DNA of 30,760 nt from an uncultured Enterobacteriaceae bacterium (GCA_936920625.1 CAKZHC010000005.1:1-30760); one strand, 5' to 3'. Counted from the first letter of the stretch, positions 15,523 through 24,649 are shown. Notes: generated by a model from the letters alone, not told the origin. Numbers and translations are program-made.

Positions 15523-16866
15523 TTACGTATGCACCTTTACAGAAGCTCCGCGACCGATTGCATAATAGACAAAGCCGCGGCGGCTGAGTCTTTCCGGATC
15601 ATACAGGTTGCGGCCATCAAAAATAACGGGGTGTTTGAGGATACGTTTCATTGCGTCAAAATCTGGCGCCCGAAAGTTTTGCCATTCGGTGCAGATAATC
15701 AGTGCATCTGCATCCTGCAGTGCTGCCTCTTTGGTGCCCATCAGTTTAAGCGAATCGCGAGAGCCATAAATATGTTGAGCTTCCTCCATCGCGACAGGAT
15801 CAAATGCCTGTATGCGGGCACCCATCTGCCATAACGTTTCCATCACCACCCGGCTGGGCGCTTCGCGCATGTCATCCGTGTTAGGCTTAAATGAAAGCCC
15901 CCAAAGCGCGAAGGTTTTGCCGGTGATACCTTCCTGATAGTGCTGTTTAATCAAAGCTGGCAGTTTTTGCTTCTGATCGTCATTGACCGCTTCAACAGCC
16001 TGGAGCAGCCGTGGCTCATAACCTGCCTGTTGTGATGTACGAATTAGTGCCTTAACATCTTTTGGGAAACAGGAACCACCATAGCCGCAGCCCGGATAGA
16101 TAAAAGCGTAGCCGATGCGGGAATCAGAGCCGATACCATGGCGAACCTTTTCAATGTCTGCTCCAAGTAGTTCAGCCAGATTGGCTATTTCATTCATGAA
16201 GCTGATTTTGGTGGCCAGCATACAGTTTGCCGCATATTTTGTCAGCTCGGCACTGCGAATATCCATTAGGATAATCTTGTCGTGATTGCGGTTAAAAGGT
16301 TCATACAACTCACGCAATAACTCCACGACTTGTTCGTTATCTGTTCCTAAAACGATGCGTTCGGGGCGCATACAATCACTGACAGCTGCCCCTTCTTTGA
16401 GAAACTCCGGATTGGATACAATATCGAAAGAGAGCTCTGACTCACGCATCCGCAACGTTTCATTCATGACTGCACGCACGCAGTCAGCGGTGCCAACAGG
16501 CACAGTGGATTTATCAATCACTACCTTGTGCTGCTGCATATACCGGGCAATGGTTGTCGCGACAGCCGTGACATGTTTTAAATCTGCCGAACCATCTTCA
16601 TCTGGCGGTGTGCCAACTGCAATGAATTGGATAGTAGCGTGATCAACGCCTTCTTGCGCGTCAGTGCTAAATTTCAGCCGTCCAGCCTGGTGATTTTCTG
16701 TTACCAGTTGCGCCAGCCCGGGCTCATGGATGGGGATAATTCCCCCTTTAAGATTTTCAACTTTCTCTTTATCGATATCGATGCAGATAACGTCATGCCC
16801 TACTTCAGCCAGCACTGCTGCCTGCACCAGACCAACATAACCAATACCAAACACGGTAACTTTCAT
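15523..16866 (-). CDS. ugd: UDP-glucose 6-dehydrogenase
   Basis: Ugd oxidises UDP-glucose twice with NAD to give UDP-glucuronate, used for capsule, colanic acid-like polymers and aminoarabinose on lipid A. The 447-residue protein starts MKVTVFGIGYVGLVQAAVLA with the Rossmann motif GIGYVG. The catalytic cysteine is at about 266, in GYGGSCFPKDVKAL. SNPEFLKEGAAV and the C-terminal UDP-binding domain (ALWGLSFKPNTDDMREAPS, then FDGRNLYDP) are present. It is the longer type of about 450 residues, not the 388-residue form of E. coli K-12. It follows galU by 30 bases and precedes the epimerase by 12, forming a substrate-ordered operon. Confidence 0.96.
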   Translation of the reverse strand: MKVTVFGIGYVGLVQAAVLAEVGHDVICIDIDKEKVENLKGGIIPIHEPGLAQLVTENHQAGRLKFSTDAQEGVDHATIQFIAVGTPPDEDGSADLKHVTAVATTIARYMQQHKVVIDKSTVPVGTADCVRAVMNETLRMRESELSFDIVSNPEFLKEGAAVSDCMRPERIVLGTDNEQVVELLRELYEPFNRNHDKIILMDIRSAELTKYAANCMLATKISFMNEIANLAELLGADIEKVRHGIGSDSRIGYAFIYPGCGYGGSCFPKDVKALIRTSQQAGYEPRLLQAVEAVNDDQKQKLPALIKQHYQEGITGKTFALWGLSFKPNTDDMREAPSRVVMETLWQMGARIQAFDPVAMEEAQHIYGSRDSLKLMGTKEAALQDADALIICTEWQNFRAPDFDAMKRILKHPVIFDGRNLYDPERLSRRGFVYYAIGRGASVKVHT

Positions 16867-16896
16867 TGAGATTTTCCGGTTTGTGGATTAAACAAT

Positions 16897-17805
16897 TTAT
16901 CTTTTACCTTCAATCATGCGCTCAAGCCATACCCTGAAATCGTGTCCAAGGGCATGGTGACGCAGGCCATACTCAACAAAGGCCTGCATATAACCCAGCT
17001 TATTTCCACAATCATGACTGACACCTCTGAGGTGATAAGCTTCAACAGGCTCTTTATCCATTAACAGCGCAATAGAGTCGGTTAACTGGATCTCATCTCC
17101 TGCACCGGGCGGCGTCTCTGCCAGAAGAGGCCAGATTTCTGCCGAAAGAACATAACGACCAACCACCGCCAGATTAGAGGGCGCTTCATCTGCGCTGGGT
17201 TTCTCAATTATACCGAACATCGGCGCACTTCTGCCCGGAGCAATCCCAGCGCCCTGGCAGTCTACTATACCATATGCGGTAATATCCTCTACCGGTTCAA
17301 CCATGATTTGGCTGTGTCCCGTTTCTGCAAAACGGGCAAGCATCTCAGTCAGATTTTCTTTACTGAGGTCCGACTGATACCCATCAATAATGACATCAGG
17401 CAGAATAACGGCTACTGGCGCGTCTCCCACTAACGGATGGGCGCACATAACAGCATGCCCAAGGCCTTTTGACAGCCCCTGACGTACCTGCATAATGGTG
17501 ACATGTGGTGGGCATATCGACTGGATCTCCTCTAGTAGTTGCCGTTTGACACGCTTTTCGAGCATGGCTTCAAGCTCGAAACTAGTGTCAAAATGGTTCT
17601 CAATTGAGTTTTTAGAGGAATGGGTAACCAGTACGATCTCATTAATTCCTGCCGCGATACACTCATTAACTACATACTGAATTAACGGCTTATCAACCAG
17701 CGGCAACATCTCTTTGGGAATTGCCTTGGTAGCAGGTAACATACGTGTCCCCAATCCTGCTACTGGAATGACCGCTTTTTTTACTTGTGACTTACAGACT
17801 GACAT
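16897..17805 (-). CDS. galU: UTP-glucose-1-phosphate uridylyltransferase
   Basis: GalU makes UDP-glucose from UTP and glucose-1-phosphate, the entry point for surface glycans, trehalose and galactose use. From ATG 17805 the product is 302 residues, the same as E. coli, with agaggt upstream. The nucleotide-binding motif AVIPVAGLGTRMLPATKAIP lies near residue 10. MLPLVDKPLIQYVV, HFDTSFELEAMLEKR, VILPDV and VGRYVLSAEIWPLL are present. A longer frame to 17844 adds 13 unconserved residues. Ugd and the epimerase follow on the same strand. In E. coli hns lies just upstream, and it is not adjacent here. Confidence 0.97.
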   Translation of the reverse strand: MSVCKSQVKKAVIPVAGLGTRMLPATKAIPKEMLPLVDKPLIQYVVNECIAAGINEIVLVTHSSKNSIENHFDTSFELEAMLEKRVKRQLLEEIQSICPPHVTIMQVRQGLSKGLGHAVMCAHPLVGDAPVAVILPDVIIDGYQSDLSKENLTEMLARFAETGHSQIMVEPVEDITAYGIVDCQGAGIAPGRSAPMFGIIEKPSADEAPSNLAVVGRYVLSAEIWPLLAETPPGAGDEIQLTDSIALLMDKEPVEAYHLRGVSHDCGNKLGYMQAFVEYGLRHHALGHDFRVWLERMIEGKR

Positions 17806-17994
17806 CAAATTACCTCTCTTCAGGCCGTTCAGGTTATGGCTCAATTTGTCAGATTTATACAGAAAAACGAGTATATCAGCATAGCCAGCTACGATTCATC
17901 GGGGCTGAACCATTTGAATAAAATTAAGATTACACCCGGCTTATTAACTGGTACCGGCCCTGTGTATCTTTGTGACAATAACGTTAAGTACCAA

Positions 17995-19011
17995 TTACAG
18001 ACCCGATAGCATCAGTACAAGTTCCCCTCCCACTCCCGAAATCTGACACTGCCATGCATCACAATGCTGGCTAATTTGATTAAAGCAGGCCGTGCCGGGC
18101 ATAGTACCTAATGGTACGCCACTTTTTAACTGGATTTGTTGAGTGCTGGCATCGAGTGTTGCATTCAGACCAGCCGATACGAGGATCAGATTTTGTAATT
18201 GCTGCTGATAATATCCAACCAGTAATGGAAACTGCCCATGAAGATTAGCCTGATGTACTAATCGGTTCACTTGGTTAAGTACACTGCCTAACTCGGGAAG
18301 TTTTGTCGTCTGCCCCGATAGTTGTTTACGTAACAGCCCATTAAATAGTGCCCGTAATAGCAAAGCAGCCATTACGCCATTGTTCCCTGCACGAGTGACA
18401 TCCAGACAGTAAAATGCTAGTTCCTGATCTGAGAGCGCGGCAATATCTAACACCAGTCCGGGTTTATCGTTCATCGTGAGCTGACGATAATGTATCCGAC
18501 AACCCGCCAGTGTTTGCTGAACCGGTGGCTGTAGTTGTTTTAGCAACCTGACTGCCGCACCGGGATTGTGAGCAAGAGCATCCCAGTCTTCAAATAATTG
18601 TCCCTCTTCCACTACTTTCGATGTGAACGTTGCCGGATACAGACACTCCAGTACTACCTTCCTTAGCCGGTTAAGGTCACAAAACGATTTTAGCAATACA
18701 TCCTGCACACCCAGCCGTAACACATAAGCAATTTCAGACATCTTTTCTGTAGCAGAAATCACAAGAATGGGTGTCTGATTTCCGCTGCCACGCAGAAGTT
18801 CAATCAGACCTTTACCCTCTGAATGTACGGGGGTCAAATCACAGATAATTAAATCGGGGTTCAGTTGATCTATTATGTCAGTGATGTGAAAATCATCGTC
18901 AGTCACCGTAATGCTGGCGCCAAGCGACTGGAGGAAATTATTCAGGCGCGTTTGAAAACTCTCATCTTTATCAACCAGAAGAATATGTTTGCCAGTCAAT
19001 GGTTTTTCCAT
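17995..19011 (-). CDS. rssB: RpoS-degradation adaptor RssB, with altered receiver site
   Basis: RssB binds the stationary-phase sigma factor RpoS and delivers it to the ClpXP protease. The 338-residue protein has an N-terminal response-regulator receiver (to about 120), a helical linker, and a C-terminal domain related to PP2C phosphatases (GLVLDIAALSDQELAFYCLD, then VTRAGNNGVMAALLLRALF). The phosphorylated Asp58 and Lys108 are present. The second acidic residue at the end of strand 1 is Lys15 (VDKDE) instead of Asp, which normally binds magnesium. The loop after Asp58 reads LTPVHSEG rather than the usual MPRMNG, and the Pro after Lys108 is Ser. Phosphorylation is likely weakened. The RpoS-binding part seems intact. 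Confidence 0.93.
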   Translation of the reverse strand: MEKPLTGKHILLVDKDESFQTRLNNFLQSLGASITVTDDDFHITDIIDQLNPDLIICDLTPVHSEGKGLIELLRGSGNQTPILVISATEKMSEIAYVLRLGVQDVLLKSFCDLNRLRKVVLECLYPATFTSKVVEEGQLFEDWDALAHNPGAAVRLLKQLQPPVQQTLAGCRIHYRQLTMNDKPGLVLDIAALSDQELAFYCLDVTRAGNNGVMAALLLRALFNGLLRKQLSGQTTKLPELGSVLNQVNRLVHQANLHGQFPLLVGYYQQQLQNLILVSAGLNATLDASTQQIQLKSGVPLGTMPGTACFNQISQHCDAWQCQISGVGGELVLMLSGL

Positions 19012-19098
19012 GACACCCCCTGGGCCCGAAGCGTAAATAGTGGACTGTTCTGCGCGGAATGGATCTTATGATTTTCCCGAAATCGTTCTGAATCCCTG

Positions 19099-19998
19099 CT
19101 ATTTACAATAACGAACCAGTGGTAGTAATTCGTCCATTTTTTTCTCTACCGCCAGCTTACCTGCTGCCATCGCCTCTGCCGTCCGGTGAAAATCGAGGGT
19201 GGATATTTGCGGGCAGTAGGGCTGAATCAGAACATCCGGTGGATCATTTGCCATACGAATGCGCTTGATGCGATTCTCCAGCACCTGTATCGAGGTTGCC
19301 ATTATCTCCATTGCGCCGGGCATATACTCTTCTTTACGTTGCGCGAATCGCCCCAGCTGCCGGCGCAAATAACCACGCCATCCGGCTGGCTCAGCGCCCT
19401 CCTCATTTTGCATATTAATTGGCAGTAACTCCTGCTGCATCAAATGGGCGTCATGTTGCAAATCAACTGCGATGACGATATCTGCCCCCAATGCCCTGGT
19501 TAATGAAACAGGCACTGGATTAACAACTCCTCCGTCAACCAGCCAATATCCATTGTAACTGATGGCGGGAAGTAAACCAGGCATGCTACAGGAGGCTCTG
19601 ACTGCCTGGTGCAAATCACCTTCTGTTAGCCAGAGCTCGCGTCCGGTACTTATATTGGTCGCTACCACCCCAAAAGGCAGCGGGCACTCTTCAATATGTG
19701 TAGCGGTTATTATCTGACGTATTTGATTGAATACCCGTTCCCCACGTAAAAGCCCCCCTCTACGCCAGGAAAAATCCATCAGACGGAGCGCATCCCAGTA
19801 ACTAAAAGCACTTACCCAGTTTTCCATTACCTTAAGGCGGCCACTGACAAACGCTGCACCAACCAGCGCACCGACGGAGCATCCAGCAACAACATCAATT
19901 TTTATTCCTGCCTGCAACAAAGCATTGAGTACAGCGATATGCGCCCACCCTTTGGCCGCCCCCGAACCTAATGCCAGTCCAATTTTTATTTGTCGCAT
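19099..19998 (-). CDS. rssA: Patatin-like phospholipase family protein RssA
   Basis: RssA is a cytoplasmic patatin-like serine hydrolase of unknown substrate, encoded beside rssB in many enterobacteria. I start it at ATG 19998 (MRQIKIGLALGSGAAKGW), giving 299 residues (E. coli 301), with agagg five bases upstream. An 18-residue longer version to 20052 is unconserved. The glycine-rich oxyanion motif is near residue 10. The nucleophile Ser41 is in GCSVG and the catalytic Asp in LVDGG. RASCSMPGLLPAISYNGYWL and ADIVIAVDLQHDAHLMQQEL match the family. It is upstream of rssB by 87 bases on the same strand, and in E. coli the two are cotranscribed. Confidence 0.95.
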   Translation of the reverse strand: MRQIKIGLALGSGAAKGWAHIAVLNALLQAGIKIDVVAGCSVGALVGAAFVSGRLKVMENWVSAFSYWDALRLMDFSWRRGGLLRGERVFNQIRQIITATHIEECPLPFGVVATNISTGRELWLTEGDLHQAVRASCSMPGLLPAISYNGYWLVDGGVVNPVPVSLTRALGADIVIAVDLQHDAHLMQQELLPINMQNEEGAEPAGWRGYLRRQLGRFAQRKEEYMPGAMEIMATSIQVLENRIKRIRMANDPPDVLIQPYCPQISTLDFHRTAEAMAAGKLAVEKKMDELLPLVRYCK

Positions 19999-20482
19999 TC
20001 TGCCTCTGAACCCAGGATATAATGCCGCTGATGGCACGCCCGTATCAATCACATGGTCTGTTATTGGATAAGTGAGCTAAATATATCCAATCCGGATTGG
20101 GGCTGTAGTGGACTCAAGTATAACCTGGTTTATAGTTGTAGGTTAAGTTCAATGAACAGCCGGCTCATTTCAATGATATTGTGTGAATCAGGCAGGAGAT
20201 CTTCTGACGGGGTTAAACTGGTATGCTGCGCCCACGCGGCCAGCCACCAGCGGAAGGTTAATGGCGAAGAAAATCTGCCTGAGTACTAACGATTAACAGA
20301 TGACAGATACAGACCAGCCATAACTATGGCCAGGTTACCTGCTTTATGCTGGCGCTACTCTGAAAATAGTCAGTATAATTGTGTCCTCGTGCATACCTGT
20401 TTTCCCCATCAGGCCTCGTGCTGGTATTATGCCAGATACGCCCCGTGCTCGTGTCTTACACGATATTTTCAACAGGAATTGT
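19999..20482. other. rssA-purU divergent intergenic region
   Basis: This 484-base gap lies between divergent rssA and purU. E. coli has ychJ here, with its SEC-C cysteine motifs, and I see none of those. Near rssA there are three half-sites: attggata (20063-20070), tatccaat (20084-20091) and ggattgg (20094-20100). The last part includes the 14-base palindrome ccaatccggattgg at 20087-20100. A 51-codon open stretch on the minus strand (20133-20285) lacks a start and is not recognised. Confidence 0.4.
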
Positions 20483-21325
20483 GTGTTAACCATGCAACGA
20501 AAGATATTACTTACCATTTGCCCTGATGCTAAAGGGCTTATCGCAAAAATTACGCATATTTGTTACCAGCATCAGCTGAATATTATTCAGAACAACGAAT
20601 TTGTTGATCATCGCACTAATCGTTTTTTTATGCGCACCGAGCTGGAGGGATCCTTTAATGACACCGCCTTGCTGACCGAACTGCAAGGGGCGCTTCCGTC
20701 AGGATCGTATTATGAATTGCACACCGCCGGGCGCCGGCGCGTGGTGATTCTGGTTACCAAAGAGGCTCACTGTCTGGGCGATTTACTGATGAAAAGTGCC
20801 TATGGCGGTCTGGACGTTGAAATCGCGGCGGTTATTGGCAATCATGACACCCTGCAACCCTTAACCGAACGCTTTAACATACCCTTTACGCTCATCAGCC
20901 ATCAGGGGCTCTCGCGCGAACAGCATGACAATGCAATAGCCAAAGAAATTGCTCAATATCAGCCAGACTATATAGTGCTGGCGAAGTACATGCGGGTATT
21001 GACGCCAGCTTTTGTTCAGCGCTTTGCCAGACAAATTATCAACATTCATCACTCTTTTTTGCCTGCTTTTATTGGAGCACGTCCTTATCATCAGGCTTAC
21101 CAGCGCGGAGTAAAGATTATTGGTGCAACAGCTCACTATGTAAATGATGATCTCGATGAAGGCCCCATTATCATGCAGGATGTCATCCACGTTGATCACA
21201 CTTACACTGTGGAAGATATGGTGCGCGCAGGATGTGACGTAGAAAAAAATGTCCTCAGCCGCGCGCTGTACCAAGTGCTGGCACAGCGCGTGTTTGTTTA
21301 TGGCAACCGAACCATCATTCTTTAA
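20483..21325 (+). CDS. purU: Formyltetrahydrofolate deformylase
   Basis: PurU hydrolyses 10-formyltetrahydrofolate to tetrahydrofolate and formate, balancing one-carbon pools and feeding formate to PurT. I start at GTG 20483, which has agga at 20474-20477 and gives 280 residues as in E. coli (MLTMQRK against MHSLQRK). ATG 20492 is the alternative. An ACT domain occupies about residues 8-85 (LTICPDAKGLIAKITHICYQ). The formyltransferase-type catalytic domain has NIHHSFLPAFIGARPYHQAY with the Asn and His, and the catalytic Asp is in DDLDEGPIIMQD. The C-terminus RVFVYGNRTIIL is as in E. coli. Confidence 0.96.
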   Translation: MLTMQRKILLTICPDAKGLIAKITHICYQHQLNIIQNNEFVDHRTNRFFMRTELEGSFNDTALLTELQGALPSGSYYELHTAGRRRVVILVTKEAHCLGDLLMKSAYGGLDVEIAAVIGNHDTLQPLTERFNIPFTLISHQGLSREQHDNAIAKEIAQYQPDYIVLAKYMRVLTPAFVQRFARQIINIHHSFLPAFIGARPYHQAYQRGVKIIGATAHYVNDDLDEGPIIMQDVIHVDHTYTVEDMVRAGCDVEKNVLSRALYQVLAQRVFVYGNRTIIL

Positions 21326-21461
21326 ATTACCTTACTCATTTTTGGCAGCAGGTGATTTTGACGGCAACGGATTCACTGACGCTTCCCTGACTCGCTCACG
21401 GATGTATTCTGCTCTGTTCTCTGCTAATATCAGCCGGTACTGCTTATGGACCACAGCCATG

Positions 21462-22271
21462 ATGAAATTTGTCTCTTTTAATATTAATGGACTGCGCGCA
21501 CGCCCTCATCAGCTGCAAGCTATCATTCATACGCATCAGCCTGAAATTATTGGGTTACAGGAAACCAAAGTAGATGATGACCAGTTCCCATATGAGGAGA
21601 TATCCAGGCTGGGCTATCATGTTTTTTATCACGGCCAGAAAGGTCACTATGGTGTCGCCCTGCTTTGTAAAACGTTTCCCATCTCAGTACAACGGGGGTT
21701 CTCAGCCGATGACGCGAATGCACAGCGCCGCCTGATTCTGGCAGAAATCCCCAGCCCAGCAGGAAATATTACCGTAATTAATGGTTACTTCCCTCAGGGG
21801 GAGAGTCGTGATCATCCAATCAAATTTCCGGCTAAGGCCAAATTCTATCAGGATCTGAGCAATTATCTGGTATCAGCGCTCAACCCGGACAGCCTGGTGT
21901 TAATTATGGGTGATATGAATGTGAGCCCCGCCGATTGTGATATTGGTATTGGTGAGGAGAACCGCAAACGCTGGCTCAGATCGGGTAAGTGCGCTTTTCT
22001 GCCGGAAGAGCGTCAGTGGCTGGAAAGCCTTATGAGCTGGGGGTTAACTGATACCTGGCGGCAGCAACATCCTGAAGTGGATGACGTTTTTTCATGGTTT
22101 GATTATCGCTCAAAAGGATTTGCTGATAATCGCGGTCTGCGTATTGACCTGTTACTGGCAAGCCAGCACCTGGTTTCACGCTGTGTGGATACAGGCATTG
22201 ACTACAAAATTCGCGCTATGGAAAAGCCTTCTGACCACGCTCCGGCATGGGCAACATTCAGCGTCACCTGA
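21462..22271 (+). CDS. xthA: Exodeoxyribonuclease III
   Basis: XthA is the main AP endonuclease and 3'-5' exonuclease in base-excision repair. From ATG 21462 it has 269 residues (E. coli 268), beginning MKFVSFNINGLRARPHQLQA. ATG 21459 directly before it would add one Met. Catalytic residues are present: Glu34 in LQETK, Asp151 and Asn153 in GDMNVSP, the Asp of RIDLLL, and the His of SDHAPAW near 260. KGHYGVALL and GIGEENRKRWLRSGKCAFLP are as in the family. The ribosome site is poor. purU ends 136 bases upstream; in E. coli the two genes are far apart, so a rearrangement point lies near 21.4 kb. Confidence 0.97.
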   Translation: MKFVSFNINGLRARPHQLQAIIHTHQPEIIGLQETKVDDDQFPYEEISRLGYHVFYHGQKGHYGVALLCKTFPISVQRGFSADDANAQRRLILAEIPSPAGNITVINGYFPQGESRDHPIKFPAKAKFYQDLSNYLVSALNPDSLVLIMGDMNVSPADCDIGIGEENRKRWLRSGKCAFLPEERQWLESLMSWGLTDTWRQQHPEVDDVFSWFDYRSKGFADNRGLRIDLLLASQHLVSRCVDTGIDYKIRAMEKPSDHAPAWATFSVT

Positions 22272-22297
22272 TGCCTCAGCCATGACGGCAGTCAATC

Positions 22298-22328
22298 GCA
22301 GACCCGTAAATATTGCCAACGGGTCTGC
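22298..22328. terminator. Perfect hairpin between convergent xthA and ynjH
   Basis: gcagacccgt and acgggtctgc form a perfect 10-bp stem with an 11-base loop. No T-run follows on either strand, so it is not a classical terminator, but its place between convergent genes suggests it stops or stabilises the xthA transcript end. Confidence 0.5.
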
Positions 22329-22412
22329 ATATTGAGTTAAGAGATATTTTACGAAATTAATAATAGTGAACTACCCTTAAATTTTTACGTTATTCTGCAA
22401 AAAAACCTGCTG

Positions 22413-22733
22413 TTATGGCTTGATACGTTGCCAGACAAGGTTATCAGTTCCAATCGACTTCGTATCAGTAACACATTCCAGCAGAACATTTTCACTTTTT
22501 ATTACTGACCCCTCTGAATAAGTTCTGTCTTCAAAGAAACAACAGCGCGAGCAAGATTGCCTGAATTCCTTTTTTACCAGCTCTGGCTGCATATCGACCA
22601 CAATGGCAGGCCTTGATCCTAGTCTAGAAGTATTGGAATGCATTGTGTTATGAACATCATCCTGACGGGCGGCCTGTAGCGGTACGCTGAATAGTATGGC
22701 AGGAACAAATACTGCTGCGAATGCGCTTTTCAC
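22413..22733 (-). CDS. ynjH: YnjH family protein (DUF1496), secreted
   Basis: This is a small exported protein of unknown function. The 106-residue product starts at GTG 22733 with aaggag eight bases upstream. A signal peptide (AVFVPAILFSVPLQAA) is cut at about residue 22. The domain is marked by cysteines in SCSRCCFFEDRTYSEGSVIK, then LLECV and GTDNLVWQRIKP. E. coli ynjH lies in the same area as topB. Its start is 23 bases after the topB end on the same strand, so they may share a transcript. The Cys pattern suggests disulfides or metal binding, but nothing shows which. Confidence 0.85.
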   Translation of the reverse strand: MKSAFAAVFVPAILFSVPLQAARQDDVHNTMHSNTSRLGSRPAIVVDMQPELVKKEFRQSCSRCCFFEDRTYSEGSVIKSENVLLECVTDTKSIGTDNLVWQRIKP

Positions 22734-22756
22734 CTGTTTTCTCCTTACTGTTATTT

Positions 22757-24649
22757 CTACTGACTGTTTTCGGGATTTTGGTCTGACATCTTTGAAAGTT
22801 GATTAAACGCCAGCAGCTCCGGACACTCTTTCGCCTGGCAGATAAGCTGGCGCATAGTTTCAATCAGCGGCTCCATAAAATCGTAATAGCGACACTCTTT
22901 CTCACTAATTTTAGTGAGCATCAGTTCCCAGTGTGCCGTCATATCCGGACGAGCTGCTGTCTCCGGCAAAGAACTGATCAGCGCCTGCCCTACCTCAGTT
23001 GCATGAATCGCGCGCCCACTTTTATACAAAAAGCGCCGGGTGAAGAGTAACTCAATGATCCCAGCACGTGTCGCCTCAGTACCCAGCCCGTCTGTAACAC
23101 GAAGAATTTTCTTTAGCTCGCTGCTTTGTACAAAACGCGCAATACCGGTCATAGCAGAAAGTAACGTAGCATCCGTAAAGGGACGCGGAGGCTGGGTCTG
23201 CTTCGAGATCACTTCCCCATGCACGCACAAAAGCTCGTCGCCTTCAGCAACAACTGGCAGAAGCATACCGTCGTTATCCTCGCCCTGCTCTTTGGCCCCA
23301 GCCAGACTGCGCCAGCCTGACTCTGTCAAAAAACGTGATTTGGCAATAAACCTGCCACCAGCAATTTCCAGCTCAATAAGACAGTTTCGAAAAACAGCAT
23401 CGGGCAAAAATTGCATCAGCCACTGTCTGGCGATTAACTGCCAGATGCGGTATTCATTCTCTTTAAGACGACTTTTAGTAGCACGGACCGTTGGAATAAT
23501 AGCATGGTGCGCATCAACTTTATCTTCATTCCAGCAGCGGTTTTTACGGTTGATGTCGAAGAACTCAGGCAAATGAAGATCGGGCTGAAGTGATGATATT
23601 GCCGCCAACACAGCATGACGGCTGGCAAAGTGCTCATTCGGCAGATAACGACAGTCAGAACGGGGATAAGTGATAAGCTTATGGTTTTCGTACAGACTCT
23701 GGCAGGTTTCCAGCACCGTATGAGCACTAAGCCCAAAGCGTTTCGCCGCTTCAATCTGCAGGCTGGAAAGAGAAAATGGGAGCGGAGCGCTTTCCCTTTC
23801 GCGTTTATCCTGCCAAAGAGTAACCCGCGCGGGCTGACCACAGATCCGGCTCACAACGTGTTCTGCCAGCGGCTGGCTTAACAGACGTCCTTCATCATCC
23901 AGCCAAGGTTCACAAGATACACTGGGCTGCCAGATAGCAATAAATTTTTCATTTTGAGGGGCCACTATCTGCGCTCTGACCTCAAAGAAATTCTTAGTAA
24001 CAAAGTGCCGAATCTCCTGATCACGCCGAACCACCAGCCCTAACACGGGCGTCTGGACTCTCCCAACAGAAAGAAGCCCCTTATAACCAGCACTGCGCCC
24101 CAGAAGCGTCCATGCACGTGTCATGTTGATACCATATAGCCAGTCTGCACGCGCACGGGCCAGCGCCGATATACAGAGAGGAACGAATTCCCGGTTGTCA
24201 CGCAAGCGATCTATCGAGCGCGCAACGGAGGCCGGATTTAAGTCATTTATCAGGCAGCGCTTGACCTGCTGACGTTTTTCAGGGGCCAGGGCGAGATAAT
24301 CCAGCACTTCATCAACCAACAGCTGCCCTTCACGGTCCGGGTCGCCTGCATGGATGATCTCTCTCGCCTTCTCCAGTAATTTTTTTATCGTATCCAGCTG
24401 ACTGGCTACCGATGGGCGGGGGCGTAACTGCCATTTTTCCGGAATGATGGGAAGATCTTCCAGTGACCAGTGGGTAAAACGGTGCTGATACGCTTCAGGC
24501 TGCGCCTGTTCAAGCAAATGACCAATGCACCAGGTAACTACCTGATCATCACCACAAATAATATATCCCTTTTTGCGCCGATGCGGTTTTGGCAAAACAT
24601 CGGCTATAGCGCGCCCAAGACTCGGTTTTTCAGCGATAAACAAGCGCAT
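22757..24649 (-). CDS. topB: DNA topoisomerase III
   Basis: TopB is the type IA topoisomerase that decatenates replicating DNA and works with RecQ. The product has 630 residues (E. coli 653) with a shorter C-terminal tail. The Toprim metal site is complete: Glu7 in IAEKPS and Asp103, Asp105 and Glu107 in DPDREGQ. The catalytic Tyr328 lies in LITYPRSDCRYLP. The blocks LLSVGRVQTPVLGLVVRRD and ATRAGIIELLFTRRFL are typical. No zinc finger is present, as expected for TopB. selD ends 20 bases upstream on the same strand, and ynjH follows, suggesting one selD-topB-ynjH unit. Confidence 0.97.
   Translation of the reverse strand: MRLFIAEKPSLGRAIADVLPKPHRRKKGYIICGDDQVVTWCIGHLLEQAQPEAYQHRFTHWSLEDLPIIPEKWQLRPRPSVASQLDTIKKLLEKAREIIHAGDPDREGQLLVDEVLDYLALAPEKRQQVKRCLINDLNPASVARSIDRLRDNREFVPLCISALARARADWLYGINMTRAWTLLGRSAGYKGLLSVGRVQTPVLGLVVRRDQEIRHFVTKNFFEVRAQIVAPQNEKFIAIWQPSVSCEPWLDDEGRLLSQPLAEHVVSRICGQPARVTLWQDKRERESAPLPFSLSSLQIEAAKRFGLSAHTVLETCQSLYENHKLITYPRSDCRYLPNEHFASRHAVLAAISSLQPDLHLPEFFDINRKNRCWNEDKVDAHHAIIPTVRATKSRLKENEYRIWQLIARQWLMQFLPDAVFRNCLIELEIAGGRFIAKSRFLTESGWRSLAGAKEQGEDNDGMLLPVVAEGDELLCVHGEVISKQTQPPRPFTDATLLSAMTGIARFVQSSELKKILRVTDGLGTEATRAGIIELLFTRRFLYKSGRAIHATEVGQALISSLPETAARPDMTAHWELMLTKISEKECRYYDFMEPLIETMRQLICQAKECPELLAFNQLSKMSDQNPENSQ

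Noticed and set aside
20133..20285. 51-codon open stretch on the minus strand with protein-like composition (RWWLAAWAQHTSL)
   Set aside because: It has no start codon or ribosome site, is bounded by stops, and this length is expected by chance. I do not recognise it.
21249..21461. Long upstream extension of the xthA frame overlapping the end of purU
   Set aside because: The 71 extra residues are not conserved. ExoIII starts at MKFVSFNING in the family.
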